Below are positions 1 through 10,721 of a stretch of DNA of 64,000 nt, piece by piece. The DNA is from Nematopogon swammerdamellus. Its lineage: Eukaryota > Arthropoda > Insecta > Lepidoptera > Adelidae. Location of the stretch: the NCBI GenBank assembly GCA_946902875.1, contig OX336358.1, positions 15,927,694-15,991,693 of the forward strand. The letters are read 5' to 3'. The number at the start of each line of letters is the position of its first letter. Within the stretch, counting starts at the first letter, position 1. Under the pieces are notes generated by a model. That model searched no databases and was not told the DNA's origin. It saw nothing but the letters and a program-made list of their open reading frames with translations. The position numbers and the translations under genes were made by a program.

Positions 1-199
1 ATAAAATAGCCAATTTAGTGCCTAAACTATTTTTGGACGAAATATTTTACTTGCAGTAGGTAAGCAAGTAAAATATAATCAAAGTTTAAAAATAAATTAA
101 ACTAAATAAACAAAATGTTAATTTAGTTTAATTTATTTTATTTTAATTGTTAAAGCATATTTTCTGTTGTAAGTTGTATTTTTTTTCCCCGAATATTAT

Positions 200-457
200 T
201 TATTTAGAATAACAAAATGAAAAATGAAAATCTACAGAAAAATAATAAAAAATTAAACCAACTAAATAAAAGTATTCTTGCATCCTCGGGACACGACTCA
301 TTGTCCCGAGGACGGCCGCTGCGTTCCATCGCTGAATAGCGAGACTGATGTTTTGCGTGAGGAACGCTTTGCCGCGACGGTCCCCGGACGCTTCAATGAG
401 CAACCGACCTAGATGCTTCACGAGGTCTTTGGCGTCCGGACTGCCTATATCGAAATG
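200..457 (-). pseudogene. Retroelement-like ORF fragment
   Basis: An open minus-strand frame of about 85 codons follows an in-frame stop. It includes LGRLLIEASGD, then LTQNISLAIQRWNAAAVLGT. This pattern (GD..., QRISLAIQRGNAASVLGT-like) is one I associate with the C-terminal part of repeated insect retroelement proteins, but I cannot name the clade. There is no start codon context and the frame runs out into AT-rich sequence, so it looks like a dead fragment. The last third (after LGTMSR) is probably out-of-register read-through. Confidence 0.4.
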
Positions 458-463
458 CTACTT

Positions 464-1204
464 CAATACGTCCCCGAGGGCTGGGACGAACTGAGTTAGG
501 TTAGGTTACGTTAGGGACGTATATTTCTGATGTTTATTTGTAAGTTGTATTATATTTTTATTAAATGAAATAATAAAAATTAATTCTGACAATTTTTAAG
601 TTTATAACTTACACGGTTATGAGAAAATAGCATTTTAGTGGACTGCGGCGCGGAGCGAGACGAGACCCTATGTTTGTGAACAAGGCTCACACTTAACGGT
701 TTTTTTTTTTTTGGACTTTAAACATTTCTCATATAGTACTTACCTATAATCGCAGCGGGCGAATGGGGGCAGAAGAAGGTTTAAATGACTATAAGTGAGT
801 GGCTCTAGAGTTGATGAGGGGCGAGGGAGGGGGAGGTATAAATGGGATGTTATTAGAGTAAGTAATAGGAATATAATGTAAGTGTTGGCATGTGGCATGT
901 TGAGAAGGCGCCCATTAATCGCGTTCATTCCCTTTAATCATATTAATATGGATGCGGCCTTCGTTTTATTAAATTGTTATACTGAATTAAAATATACCTC
1001 TGAAAATAAATAGCGATGGTACCTCATAGAACCAAATAGGAAACCTTCCTCAATTCCTCAAAAGGAATTAAAGAAGTGTCTAATACATATTTTTGTGTAA
1101 GAGAGCTGCTTCTGTGACCGCGCATTAAATTACATGGATAGAATAATCAATATCGGTCCAGTATTGAAAGGACTGAGGATGGGAGGGAGGAGGGGGGGGG
1201 GCAC
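464..1204. other. No gene seen
   Basis: AT-rich sequence with short homopolymer runs and an A/G-rich stretch ending in a G run near 1200. I see no coding pattern and no recognisable repeat. Two TTAGG-like units near 492-505 are too few to mean telomeric sequence. Confidence 0.5.
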
Positions 1205-1314
1205 CAGCTTCAACGGTCGAAAGGTTACCCATCCAAGTTCCGACCGCGCCCGGGTGTGCTTAATGTGCACGATCGCACGTCAATTCATTGCACCACCGTG
1301 CTACCGTGGCTGAC
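1205..1314 (-). repeat. 5S-type SINE head fragment
   Basis: Reading the minus strand gives a degraded copy of the head of the 5S-containing SINE described at 21692-22078, including the GGATGGGTRACC-like 5S segment and the CGACCGTTG block. Body and A tail are missing. Confidence 0.6.
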
Positions 1315-1553
1315 TGACTGAGCGCATAAGTAAGTTCAATAAATGGAAGCAGAAAGGCACATCCACACTCTCGCGCGGCCAACTGCTTCGAGTTTCGAGG
1401 GATGTTTAGAAAATTACCCCGAAATAAGGTTTTAAACAGCCACTTAGCAAATCAACAGCTCCCCGTCCGTCCGTGCCCTCCGTTTCATTCAGCGTTTAGC
1501 GTTTGTGCTTAAGCAAACTAGTTGTTATAAAGAATAGAAGAGGCATCTGCCAT

Positions 1554-1647
1554 CGAGCAGGTGACAAGTTATTATACATTATATGCTGTAATTTACCAGA
1601 ATACTTGTAGCACAACACCGATTACTCTGCTTATCCCAATTTTCGGG
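1554..1647 (+). repeat. Repeat C 3' fragment
   Basis: Matches the 3' part of the repeat at 58799-59160: CTGTAATTTACCAGA, then TTG(G/T)AGCACAACACCGATTA and a TCGGGATT end. It abuts the poly-T of the next element directly. Confidence 0.6.
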
Positions 1648-1963
1648 ATTTTTTTTTTATGGAAACTGACACGGTTGGCTACATCATCCGTGATGTCAGC
1701 CCATAACACCGGATGAACTTGGTGCCACGTCAGTGCTTCCCTTCGGTCGTGCCGGCTACACTGAACTGGACGGAAAACACAAACTATTTACATAGCCGTT
1801 TCGACCGACCTTTCATTCAGTGCGGTGGTACCAACCCGGGCGGGTTAAACCCTACCACCTAGTAATATAAGAAGGGAGTCTTATCCCTTAGTTGCCTTTT
1901 ACGAAATACACGGGGAGAGATGCGGTGGGGCTATTCTTTTAAAGAACCGGCCCCACATGGTAC
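1648..1963 (-). repeat. Chimeric SINE: repeat-C head on SINE-B body
   Basis: Poly-T at the left edge marks a minus-strand element. The body (GGTGGTAGGGTTTAACCCG, GGTACCACCGCACTGAATG, TAGCCGGCACGACCGAAGG, TGGGCTGACATCACGGATG) is that of the 5S-type SINE. The 5S head is absent: at about 1878-1880 the body joins the repeat-C 5' module (GGGGCCGGTTCTTTAAAAG, GGCAACTAAGGGATAAG). The same join occurs in 27876-28208. Confidence 0.7.
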
Positions 1964-2173
1964 AAAACGGTGCGCGGCGTGTGCTGTGTGTGTGTGTGTA
2001 TATGCACGGAATCCTGTCAAGTGCGGCCTATATTAACACACAGAGGGTTGCGTAGCCAGTTCCTACCTTCTACAACCACAATTTTTTTATGGATTCTTTT
2101 TTTTTAACATAAATATTACAAGAAACATTTAAAATCAAAATAGTCAAACCTAACAATTACATCATAAAATCAT

Positions 2174-2577
2174 GTCAGCCTCGATAGCTCAGTGGTGCAG
2201 ACAGTCAACTGTCGCTATTGAATGTTAAGCAACGCTGGGTGCGGTCAGTACTTGGATGGGTGACCGCTGACCGTTGGAGGCTGACCGAGGTTCGGATTCC
2301 TCGTAAAACTGTACATAGGTCCCTTCCCTCCTAATCTTACTTGGTGGTAGGGTTTAACCCGCTCGGGTTGATACCACCGCACTGAATGAAACGTCGGTCT
2401 AAACGGCTATGTAAATAGTTTGTGTTTTCCGACCAGTTCAGTGTAGCCGGCACGATCAAAGGGGGAAGCACTGACATGGCACCTAGTTCACCCGGTGTTA
2501 TGGGCTGACATCACGGACGTTGTAGGTGATGTAGCCAACCGTGTCAGATTCCATAAAAAAAAATAAAAAATAAAAAA
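2174..2577 (+). repeat. Full-length 5S-type SINE (SINE-B)
   Basis: About 400 bp ending in an A-rich tail. The head has a tRNA-box-A-like GATAGCTCAGTGG, then a 5S rRNA-like block at about 2223-2266 (TTAAGCAACGCTGGGTGCGG, ACTTGGATGGGTGACCGC) and a box-B-like GGTTCGGATTCC. The body carries GGTGGTAGGGTTTAACCCG and the tail CCGTGTCAGATTCCATAAAA. This copy keeps the best match to the 5S internal promoter region. Confidence 0.8.
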
Positions 2578-2585
2578 TGTCATCC

Positions 2586-2803
2586 TTACTTTTAATAAAA
2601 TCCAACGTCTGCTTTCTGTCTGTCTGTCTGTCTGTCCGCTTATAACACGAGAACCATTGAACCGATTTTAATAAAAAAAAATTCTACGGATAGCTTGATT
2701 CTTCCCATCAACTATAGGCTACTTATTATCACGCTAAATGGCTTATGAGGTTAGCAGAGAAGTGAAATGTGAGAGCGGGCGGAGCCGCAGGCACAGCTAG
2801 TAA
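2586..2803 (+). repeat. Repeat F, (GTCT)n-linked
   Basis: Starts near AATAAAATCCAACGTCTGC, has a (TGTC)n run, then ACCGATTTTAATAAAA, TCTACGGATAGCTTGATTC, TATAGGCTACTTATTATCAC and GAGCGGGCGGAGCCGC. Same order as 6798-7027 and, inverted, 43850-44066. Confidence 0.75.
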
Positions 2804-2829
2804 ACTATAAAAAGTAAAAGAAGGATTCT

Positions 2830-3055
2830 GTGACATCACCTACATCCGGAGATGTCAGCCGATAACACCTTGGTGAACATGGTGCCTGTCAGTTCGCCTT
2901 TCATTCAGTGCGGTGGTATCAGACCGAGCGGGTTGAACCCTACCACCTAGTAATGTAAGAAGGGAAGGAAGGGACCTACAGTTTTACGTGAAATCCAAGT
3001 TCGCGGTTCTGACCGCCCCCAGGTGTGCTCAAAATCGATCGCCGCTGGGGTAGTG
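2830..3055 (-). repeat. Internally deleted SINE-B
   Basis: Minus-strand copy with tail, part of the body and the head. About 100 bp between the GTGTTATCGGCTGACATC and GAATGAAAGGCGAAC segments is missing. The 5S segment is degraded. Confidence 0.6.
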
Positions 3056-3779
3056 CATCGCTTTAAGGTCTTTGCTTACGGTGACACTTGGTCCGGGTCG
3101 CCTCTCACCCTCAACTAAGGTTGAGGGAGGAGATGGCTGTCCCTGGCGTGATGCTCGTGAACGGGCGCTGTTTGTGGAGACTGGCCTGCTCCAATTGGCT
3201 CCAACGTATTATATGAATGGTTTACGCTTATAGAAAAAATGTTGTATTTGTGATAAATTTTTAGAAATATTGATGACTCGTGCTATTTAGGCAGTGGCAA
3301 ACATTATTGTAAATGTAGACTAAGTGGACGTAAAAAAAGTATCCAGCGAAGTTTCTTGCCAGTTCTTCTGCGCTGTGATAATCGAACTGGCAAAATGTTA
3401 AATGTTAAAATATGACGAATCCGAGTGCAGTGTACTTGTCTATGGATGATGAATAAAGAATAAAGAATAAAGATCGATCACACCACTAATCTACCAAGGC
3501 TGAAAAGAGTGTGAGTAGTAAAAGTATGCCGGGGACGAAATATATTGTGTGCAATGCAATGGTAGTTCTATAGTTTTAAATTGTTTGACTTAAAGTAGTG
3601 GGCGGTGATCGCGGGGCGGAGGGCGGCGGCGGTGCGGCGGGGCGGCGCACGCCAACCCCATATCAAATTATATTCGTTCTGAACGACTATCATTTAAGTA
3701 TGTTGAATCTAATTACGGAATTTGGTGGTTTTCTGTGATGTCAGACAGAGAGACAGAAGGTTCGTTTATCGCCACTTCA
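3056..3779. other. No gene seen; GC-rich patch
   Basis: Mixed sequence without a coding pattern. A C/G-rich patch lies at about 3600-3660. A CTTATATGAATGG to AAAGAATAAAGAATAAAG stretch at 3200-3470 may be the 3' end of an unrecognised repeat. Confidence 0.4.
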
Positions 3780-3885
3780 CTGTTGTGCCGAAATACATGC
3801 TGTAATACAGCACAACACCGACCGCCACGCCTAGCTAAGTATTAGGACAAGATAACTATCAAGCAGTAATTAAGGCTAGATAAAT
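3780..3885 (-). repeat. Repeat C fragment
   Basis: Inverted match to the middle of the repeat at 58799-59160 (AGCACAACACCGACCGCCAC, then TATTAGGACAAGATAACTAT, as also in 25541-25878). Confidence 0.6.
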
Positions 3886-3957
3886 ATCTAACAAGTAAAG
3901 CATAATTATAAAAAATGAGTGCAACAATACTATTGAGTCTAAAATTTCCTCCACAGA

Positions 3958-4157
3958 ACTGGTAAACTCTGGAACGCTCTCCCTGTCCACATATTTCCCC
4001 CCAAGTATAGTCTCGGGTTCTTCAAGAGAGGCGTGAATAGCCACCTTTCAGACCGGCATGGCATTCCTAACCCCCGCGTATGACCGAATGTCCATGGGCT
4101 CATTAGACACCTTATGGGTGGCTCCGCGCCACAGGTCGAGCTTACGATAAAAAAAAA
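3958..4157 (+). pseudogene. LINE ORF2 C-terminal fragment
   Basis: A 41-codon plus-strand frame begins TGKLWNALPVHIFP and continues YSLGFFKRGVNSHLSDRHG to a TGA at 4081-4083. The pattern RTGKLWNxLPxxxFP...YxLGxFKRxVN is the C-terminus of lepidopteran jockey/CR1-like LINE reverse transcriptases. A short 3' UTR and A-rich tail (about 4148-4157) follow. It is a severely 5'-truncated dead copy, closely similar to 6231-6430. Confidence 0.7.
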
Positions 4158-4754
4158 TCGAAAAAAAATTGGGAATATAGGGCCTATCTTATTGTTTACA
4201 GGAAAACGAAAAGGAAAATTCTAAGTGATAAAGTTCTTTTGGAAAAGAATCTACTCTGATAGGCGAAGTTTTAGATAATTAAAACGGAATATATGTGAGG
4301 CGATTAATATTGCTGGTATAATATCTCTCAGAGAGAACTGAATTTGACGCATTTGAATGCGATAATTTTTTTTTCGACCTCCATACCTATAACTATAACT
4401 ATAAAATTAAATGTACATTATTGTACAAAATACGTCGCTTATCTATCAGTCATCTATCAGTTTGTCCAGTTAAGCGAAGGTTATGTAAAGCGTATTATTA
4501 CTTGTTAAACGACTGCTGTAGGTCCCTTAAGGCGGACGCGTTTAACGAACAAAGGCTTAAGGCGACATTGTCCCCATAATTAGCCGCCTTTCACCGCGAG
4601 CTCGGGGCCTTAAGCTCATAAAAATCGTAATTGCTTGGTGTAGATAATATGTCAGTTGCTGAGATGGTTTCGTAGCCTAGGAAGGAATAATTTACGATCG
4701 CTTCTCTTATATTCTCTCTCTCAATCTATCCATACTCTAATTTCTTTGATACTG

Positions 4755-4925
4755 CTCAGTCCTAAGGTTATTTAGCGTGATGTTATATAGCCTATAGTGA
4801 GCCTCAAAAACTACTCTTTACATTGGTGAAACCCGAATCAAAATCTGTTCAGTGGTTCCGGAGGTTACCTTAAAATTACATACAAACATACATTGATACA
4901 GACAGACGTTCCTTTTTATTATAAG
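4755..4925 (-). repeat. Diverged repeat F
   Basis: TTTAGCGTGATGTTATATAG, AAAATCTGTTCAGTGGTTC and CAGACAGACGTT occur in the inverse order of 2586-2803, so this looks like an old inverted copy. Confidence 0.5.
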
Positions 4926-5026
4926 AAGTAGAGAAGAGATAGAGAAGATAGAGATAGAGAAGAAGAAGAGAAGAGATCATCAATTACGTAATAGGTCGTA
5001 ACTCGTAACCACAGATTCGTTCGTTC

Positions 5027-5215
5027 GTGTGGAACGGGCTCCCAGGGAATATCTTCCCCCACTCCTACAATCCACGGATCTTCAAATCGCGGGTTAATAG
5101 CCTTTCCCCAGCAGCATTAGTCCACCTCCAAGCTGGACTGGCACCTCCTCGGGGGTGAAATTGGCTGCGCCTGAGGTTGCGACCTCGGGCACAGCCACCC
5201 AGTTCGGTAGCAATA
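5027..5215 (+). pseudogene. LINE ORF2 C-terminal fragment
   Basis: An open 43-codon frame reads VWNGLPGNIFPHSYNPRIF then KSRVNSLSPA, with TGA at 5156-5158 and an A-rich end at about 5215. It is the same kind of C-terminus as 57870-58110 (shared 3' UTR words GGTTAATAGCCTTTC and GCACAGCCACCCAGTT), a LINE subfamily distinct from 3958-4157. Confidence 0.7.
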
Positions 5216-5310
5216 AAAGAAAAAAAAAACATTTCGTAACTGTATTTTCGTATTTCCGTTTGTACCTTATTATAACGACATTAGATTTGCTACAATCAAC
5301 GTTTTTTTGT

Positions 5311-5489
5311 ACGGATGTAAGATGGCCGCATAGCAGCCTCGGCTGTGTTCTCCTCTAGTCCAGTATAGCCAGCAATCCAGGGAAGTCTCCGGTATGGCAC
5401 CTACCTTCTCGGAGGTGATATTGGCTAGTCATAGCATGTGCTTTGGCCCCTCCGACACAGCCACCCATACCGGATTACATAAAAAAAAA
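5311..5489 (+). repeat. SINE-A 3' half
   Basis: Matches the second half of the tRNA-headed SINE at 28978-29384: GGATGTAAGATGGCCGCATA, CCAGTATAGCCAGCAATCC, CTTCTCGGAGGTGATATTGG and CCGGATTACATAAAA. It is 5'-truncated and abuts unrelated sequence. Confidence 0.8.
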
Positions 5490-6230
5490 TTACAATATCT
5501 AAGCTTTTCGCAAGGCTTTTCAAATATACCATAAGAATAGTTAAATCTAATTTCTATATACTATATTTCAAACGAATGCGTGTGCAACGCATAGATGAAT
5601 ATTATGGTGCGGCTTACAAACACTGTAGGTTCACCGGGTTGATTGGAAGAAATTGCCTAAGGCAAAAAGTCCGCCGTTGTTACACATCAAACGGCAATAT
5701 TAATATCAAAGTGTAATATTATAAAATAGTTTTAATAAGTCTTTCGAGCCAACCTAACTGAACGACATTGTGTTGTGTGTGTTGCCAGGGTAGGGAACCT
5801 GTTTGGACGTATTCTCATCGCTCTGCATAGAAGTTATTTGACAAATTCTCCGGCGCAGTCAGTAATGTTATTGACAGAGTAAGAAGGTTGTCGTTAAATG
5901 CGGTTGATTGTGGTGAAGATTAACTCTTAAGTCGGTTTTATCTTGCAGTAAAACGAAACGAAATGATGGGCTCTCGGAGGTTTTAGCGATTTTCGCAATA
6001 ATATGTGAACGCAAGGTAGGCACATTATGGAACTGCTATTATAGGTAATGCAATCGTTAAATGTCCAAGTGAACATTCAAATGTTAACTATGTACTTAAA
6101 CATATATATTTACTAATGTTTTAAGTTTACACTGTTATTGTTAAGAATCACATTTAATTTTACAAGTTAACAGTGGTTATCCCACTGTTAATCCGTAAAA
6201 TTATATGCAAGATCAATCGGTTCTGAAAAT
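5490..6230. other. No gene seen
   Basis: AT-rich sequence without a coding pattern or recognised repeat. Confidence 0.45.
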
Positions 6231-6430
6231 CTTACTGGTAAACTGTGGAACGCTCTCCCTGATCATATATTTCCCACCAAGTACAGTCTTGGCTCCTTCA
6301 AGAGGGCCGCGAATATGCACCTGTCAGGCCGGCATGGTATTCACAACCCCCGCATGCGACCGAATGCCCATGGCCGTCGTTAAACACCTTATGGGTAGCC
6401 CGGAACCAGATGTCACGCTTTCAATAAAAA
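6231..6430 (+). pseudogene. LINE ORF2 C-terminal fragment
   Basis: A 50-codon frame reads LTGKLWNALPDHIFPTKYSL, then GSFKRAANMHLSGRHGIHNP, to a TAA at 6381-6383. A 3' UTR (CACCTTATGGGTAGCCCGG) and short A tail follow. It is the same family as 3958-4157 and slightly longer at the C-terminus. The frame kept by the six-frame ORF here is a shadow of this one. Confidence 0.7.
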
Positions 6431-6474
6431 AAACAATTAGGTCCCTATATGCTTTTTCTAGAAGTTTCTACGTT

Positions 6475-7130
6475 TTAACTCCCGACGCAAAGGAACGAGT
6501 GTTTTCTGTTTGTCTGTGTGTCTGTGGCATCGTAGCTCCCAAACGGATGGACCGATTTGGATGCGGTTTTTTTTTTATTTGAAAGCTGGTTTAACCGGGA
6601 TGGTTCTTAGCTATGTGAGTAATCAAAGTAATAAAGTAATTATGAAGTAATAAAAAAATTACGTCTCACGGATGGACCGATTTGGATGCGGTTTTTTTAG
6701 AGCTTGAAATAAAAGTTAAATTACAAATTGAAAAAACCCCAGACCCTTAAAAAATCCGTTTACATACATAAATGAGTCGGGGACCCCCGAAATCCTTATC
6801 CTTACCTATAATAAAATCCAACGTTCTGTTCCGTTCTTCTGTCTGAGTGTCTGTCTGTCTGTCTGCTTATAACTTGAGAACCACTGAACCGATTTTAATA
6901 AAACAAAATTCTACGGATAGCTTTATTCTTCCCATCAACTATAGGCTACTTATTATCACGCTAAATGGCTTATGAGGTTAGCAGTGAAGTGAAATATGAG
7001 AGCGGGCGGAGCCGCGGGCACAGCTTGTAAAATATAAAACTCAGAGCTGCGCGGGTATTTGCTTAGCGGTCCCCGTCTCATTTAAGTAAGTAAACGGAAA
7101 TTTTATTTTTAATTTTTTAAGGGTCGGAGC
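6475..7130 (+). repeat. Palindromic repeat H, split by repeat F
   Basis: Left part: CATCGTAGCTCCCAAACGG, ACCGATTTGGATGCGG, then a hairpin arm AAAAACCCCAGACCCTTAAAA to GTCGGGGACCCCC (about 6733-6793). The returning arm (GCTTAGCGGTCCCCGTCTC to TTTTTAAGGGTCGGAGC) lies at about 7055-7130. Repeat F (about 6798-7027) sits between them, apparently inserted into the hairpin loop. Uninterrupted relatives are at 61826-62002 and 62955-63440, the latter inverted. Confidence 0.6.
6798..7027 (+). repeat. Repeat F copy inside repeat H
   Basis: Same modules as 2586-2803: ATAATAAAATCCAACG, (GTCT)n, CTACGGATAGCTTTATTC, TATAGGCTACTTATTATCAC and GAGCGGGCGGAGCCGCGGGC. The two share nearly all of the core. Confidence 0.75.
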
Positions 7131-7740
7131 TTTCACATAACTTTTAAATAAGTATCGTATGGAGCCGACACTAGGTATCTACCTAGTGTAGTGCTACCTA
7201 AATAGCGCACTACATCAAAATTATCTTATCGATCACACTTTAGAAATGATTAATTTCTTCTACAAATGTATTAAAATGTTTTTGCATGCCATTTTTTCCA
7301 TAAAGAATATCAAAACGACTCCGACCAATTTCACAGAAACTCGAGTCTCAAAAAGCGACAAACCGCAAAAGGGGAGGCTCCTTAAAAGGATTACCAAAAA
7401 AAAACCGTCCTTATCTTAATGTATCTGTTTGAAAGCTCCTAATGTTGTTAGCGTATTAAAAAGGCAGTTTGTGTAAAAGTCACCGAAATTTTCTGAGAAA
7501 ATGTCGGTATTGACGCTCGATTGAGTTTTAGCTGATTTGAGTTTGCGGTCGGATTGATAGAAGTAAAGGCTCTTTCATCAGTTTAGAGGGTTAAGAGGTT
7601 TAGAAGCGCCCGGCGGATCACCCACGAAGGTATTATGAAAGAACCGAAAACAAATTAATGTCTGCTCAGAAGGAATACATAATTTATTCGATCAAGACAA
7701 ACATGGCGGCAAACATTACAAAAATCTAACCGTTTTGGTT
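7131..7740. other. No gene seen
   Basis: Low-complexity to ordinary AT-rich sequence. No frame resembles a protein family. Confidence 0.45.
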
Positions 7741-8037
7741 CCTCGGTAGTGCTATAGTAAACATTAAGCACACACGGGAGCGATCAGAATTCAAATAGGT
7801 GACCGTTCGACTTTTGAGGCTGACCGTGGTTCGTATTCCACGCACCACCACCAATGAACAAAAATGGCACTCTTCCCTTGGATCTGAAGAATTAGATTGA
7901 ACTAGACGCTCGATCAGACCTCAACGGATATCTAGGTTAGGTACCACTGACACGGGACTGTCTCAATGTAATATTGTTAATGTTGTGTGTTCTTTATGTC
8001 GAAATAAATATCTGAATCTAAATCTGAATCTGATTCA
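7741..8037 (+). repeat. SINE-B head joined to repeat D tail
   Basis: 7741-7842 is a SINE-B head (CCTCGGTAG, CACACGGGAGCGATCAGAA, CCGTGGTTCGTATTCCACG). It is followed by other sequence ending GTCTCAATGTAATATTG, GTGTGTTCTTTATGTCGAAA and a (TCTGAA)n tail at about 8005-8037. That tail recurs at 22140-22235 and 59600-59697 without the head. Confidence 0.55.
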
Positions 8038-9045
8038 GTGGTAAGTACAGGTGTTGATTTTGTTGCAGCTATACGTTTGAAATAATAATATTTAACTCTA
8101 AATTGGCTGAATTGATTACTTTACTTGTAATGGTGAACGGTCCACCACAGTACGTTTACAAATACCACAGATAATTTGATAACACCCGTACAAATGGCAC
8201 CAAACCTTAAAATGAGCACCTGAAGTAAGCTAGTTAATGGCGTTGCAAGTAGGTATTATCTTGGTGCAGTATTAGGTACGTCTAATAGCTGTACCAAAGA
8301 AATCTGTCTGCTCCGTGGACTCGAAATGGAGCAACTCAGGATTATTTCTGGAGACCGGTTGGCGCCGTAGACTTGGAGTGAAATAGAAGACTCCAGAGAA
8401 CCATTAACATTCAAAGACACGACATCGTACTGTCATTGTAAAGAAAAAATGGCCTAAGCGCCAAACATTTTGATTTTCGGTTTAAACTTAAAAGATGATA
8501 CGTTCTAAATTTAAAGCCGAACAAACCAAATGGTGCTTAAGCCCTTTTTTTTAACTTTTCCCGTCGATATGTAACTGTACTGAGAGCAAAGCTTGTTCGA
8601 GATTCAAACAGAGATTCGGAGCGCCGTGATTGGTCGGCGTGCGCATGCGCGCGCACCACAAAAGACACGTCACACTGTTTGACGTTTCGATCTAATACCG
8701 ACTGACAGCTCCGTGAAGATAAGTAATGAAATTACTTACTCCTTAAAGGTAGGAAATAAATAAAAAATTAAACCGATCGCTTATCGCGGGATCTAGCTGT
8801 TGGTCGCTGACATTTTGTTAGGCGGTGTAAGCATTAAGGCCTTTGTGGTCTAATTGGGGATATCTAGTGACATACGATCGGTTTGGGTAATGAGCGCACG
8901 TCCTTAGTTACTGATACTTACTCGCACGGAAAAAAAACCAAACGTAGACTGTGGATTGTGGAATAAAAACCTTGTCGAATCATTTTCCTTTGTGCAAGCT
9001 AAGAGAAATATTTAAATAACAATATGACTAGATTACACCAAACAC
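8038..9045. other. No gene seen; imperfect inverted repeat
   Basis: Mostly unique sequence. An imperfect inverted repeat of about 50-bp arms at 8441-8560 (AAAAAATGGCCTAAGCGCC against GGTGCTTAAGCCCTTTTTTT) looks like a small decayed MITE. A GC-rich patch GCGTGCGCATGCGCGCGC is at about 8637-8655. Confidence 0.4.
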
Positions 9046-9328
9046 CACGTAAAACTGTAAGCGAGACTGTAGGTCTCTTCGATCCCTTCTTATCTTACTA
9101 GGTGGTAGGGTTGAACCCGTTCGGGTTCCGGGTTGGAGCCACCGCACTGAATAAAAGGTCGGTTGAAAGGTGGGTTGAAACGACTATGTATTTTCCGTCC
9201 AGTTCAGTGTAGCGGGCACGACCGAAGGGAAGCACTGACCTAACACCTAGTTTACCAAGATGTTATGGGCTGCCATCACGGATGTGGTAGATGATGTAGC
9301 AAACTGTGTCAGTTTAAAAAAAAAAAAA
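9046..9328 (+). repeat. 5'-truncated SINE-B
   Basis: Body from CACGTAAAACTGTA through GGTGGTAGGGTTGAACCCG to a 13-A tail. The head is missing. The element abuts repeat G with no gap. Confidence 0.75.
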
Positions 9329-9656
9329 TTGGTTGTCTGTAAAGGCGGTTTACGGACGATAGTTTTACGTGATGACGTGGAATAATCGTAGTACATAGAG
9401 CAAAGATCGGTAATTCTATTTCCAGTAGACAGATTAATCATCTTGTGACTGGCCATCAATAAACTTCTGTTGTCTGATCTTGACAGTTTTACTTCTTAAG
9501 ACGTTTCCATGGTAACTTTGACTAAACCGATAGTGCCTCTCTATCGCTTGTTACGCGCTCTCGCTTGCACGCACAGGCTCAGATGGAACGTGACACTTTT
9601 TCGTGTGTGCAGCCGGTGTTCATCAATTTATAAGACGTGACGTCATCACGTCAAAA
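9329..9656 (+). repeat. Repeat G (nonautonomous)
   Basis: Begins TTGGTTGTCTGTAAAG, then TTTACGGACGATAGTTTTAC, and ends AATTTATAAGACGTGACGTC followed by ATCACGTCAAAA. It has a characteristic internal block CTCTATCGCTTGTTACGCGC. The subterminal CGTGATGACGT / ACGTCATCACG pair is inverted. Copies: 46667-46972 (same strand), 55443-55722 (opposite). No coding content. Confidence 0.7.
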
Positions 9657-9956
9657 CATAATGTGTCGTAAAGCTCCTAATAATATAAAGAAAATTGTGC
9701 CAAGTATATTAGATTTCCGCTTCACCGCATTCATCTGTTTTATACTCATCTTTAGCAATAAATCTAGTGATTTTTTCACTAGAATCTGCGTTCGGTGTGT
9801 GCAGTCCTGTTTAGGGTTCCGTAGCAAGCGGCGCTGGCAAGGAGCTTTACAAAATCTGCCAGCAGCTGGCAGAGAACGGACAGCTGCTGTCCGTTCGTCC
9901 GTCCGTCCGTACTTCTGTCACAGTCTGTAGCTCGTCAACCGAATCCCGCATCTATA

Positions 9957-10345
9957 AAAAAACGGTTAAGTGCGAGTCGAACTCGCGCACCGAGGGCTCC
10001 GTATCGCCATGACATGGCTAACGCCACTCACGCCATCTATGGCGTGTTATGAAATGCTTCGAATATTAGTTAAATGTCATGATTAGTTAAAATGCTTCAT
10101 AGTCTATTCGGTAGATGGTGCGCGCGCTTACACTTTTTGGTTTCTTCTATGGGAACCCCGTGATTTTTTTACTTTTTATAATGGCCATAATAAATAACAC
10201 ATATTCTGTGAAAATTTCAACGGGCTACCTATTACGGTTCAAGAGATACAGCCCTCGGACAGACGGACGGACGGACGGACAGACAGACAGATAGACGGCA
10301 TAGGCTTAGTAATAGGGTCCCGTACCGGATACGGGACCCTAAAAA
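9957..10345 (+). repeat. Repeat E with (GACG)/(GACA) microsatellite
   Basis: Order: GTGCGAGTCGAACTCGCGCA, ACGCCATCTATGGCGTG, TTTGGTTTCTTCTATGGGAA, GGGCTACCTATTACGGTTCA, (GACG/GACA)n, AGGCTTAGTAATAGGGTCCC, ending in GGGACCCTAAAAA. Repeated at 35430, 35787, 42832 (inverted), 52319 (inverted, deleted), 52866 and 60886. The linked microsatellite recalls microsatellite-associated Helitron-like repeats of Lepidoptera, but I cannot prove the class. An older inverted piece (AGGGTTCCGTAGC...GTCCGTCCGTCCGT) lies just upstream at about 9814-9955. Confidence 0.75.
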
Positions 10346-10721
10346 GTCGGGTCAACGACCATCCTTAACGCATCAAAATGGAATATTTTATTGTCGATTT
10401 GTTTTCAACAAAATTAAAGTGCCTAACTACGTACTTGCCCAAACCGCTTGCAATGAAAAGTTACTTTGCAATAAAAACGACGAAACAATGAGTGGAGCTC
10501 AACGCCAATAAGTATCTAACATAATTGATCGCGCCATAAGATCCGCTACGAGCGGCGCATGGGGTATTTCTTATTTTCATTGGACCCACAATATTGTAAG
10601 TAACTATACTTACATCCACTATGTATGCTATGCGTGCATGTTTGACTTTATGAGCGAAATGACTTCAAACTTTGCCACTAATTAATTAATCATCATCATC
10701 TCATCAGTCAATACTAATAAT

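Noticed and set aside
492..515. Telomeric TTAGG repeat
   Set aside because: Only two intact units plus one variant; no array.
2223..2266. 5S rRNA gene
   Set aside because: Only about 40 bases match and they are embedded in a repeated SINE head; no full 120-base 5S is present.
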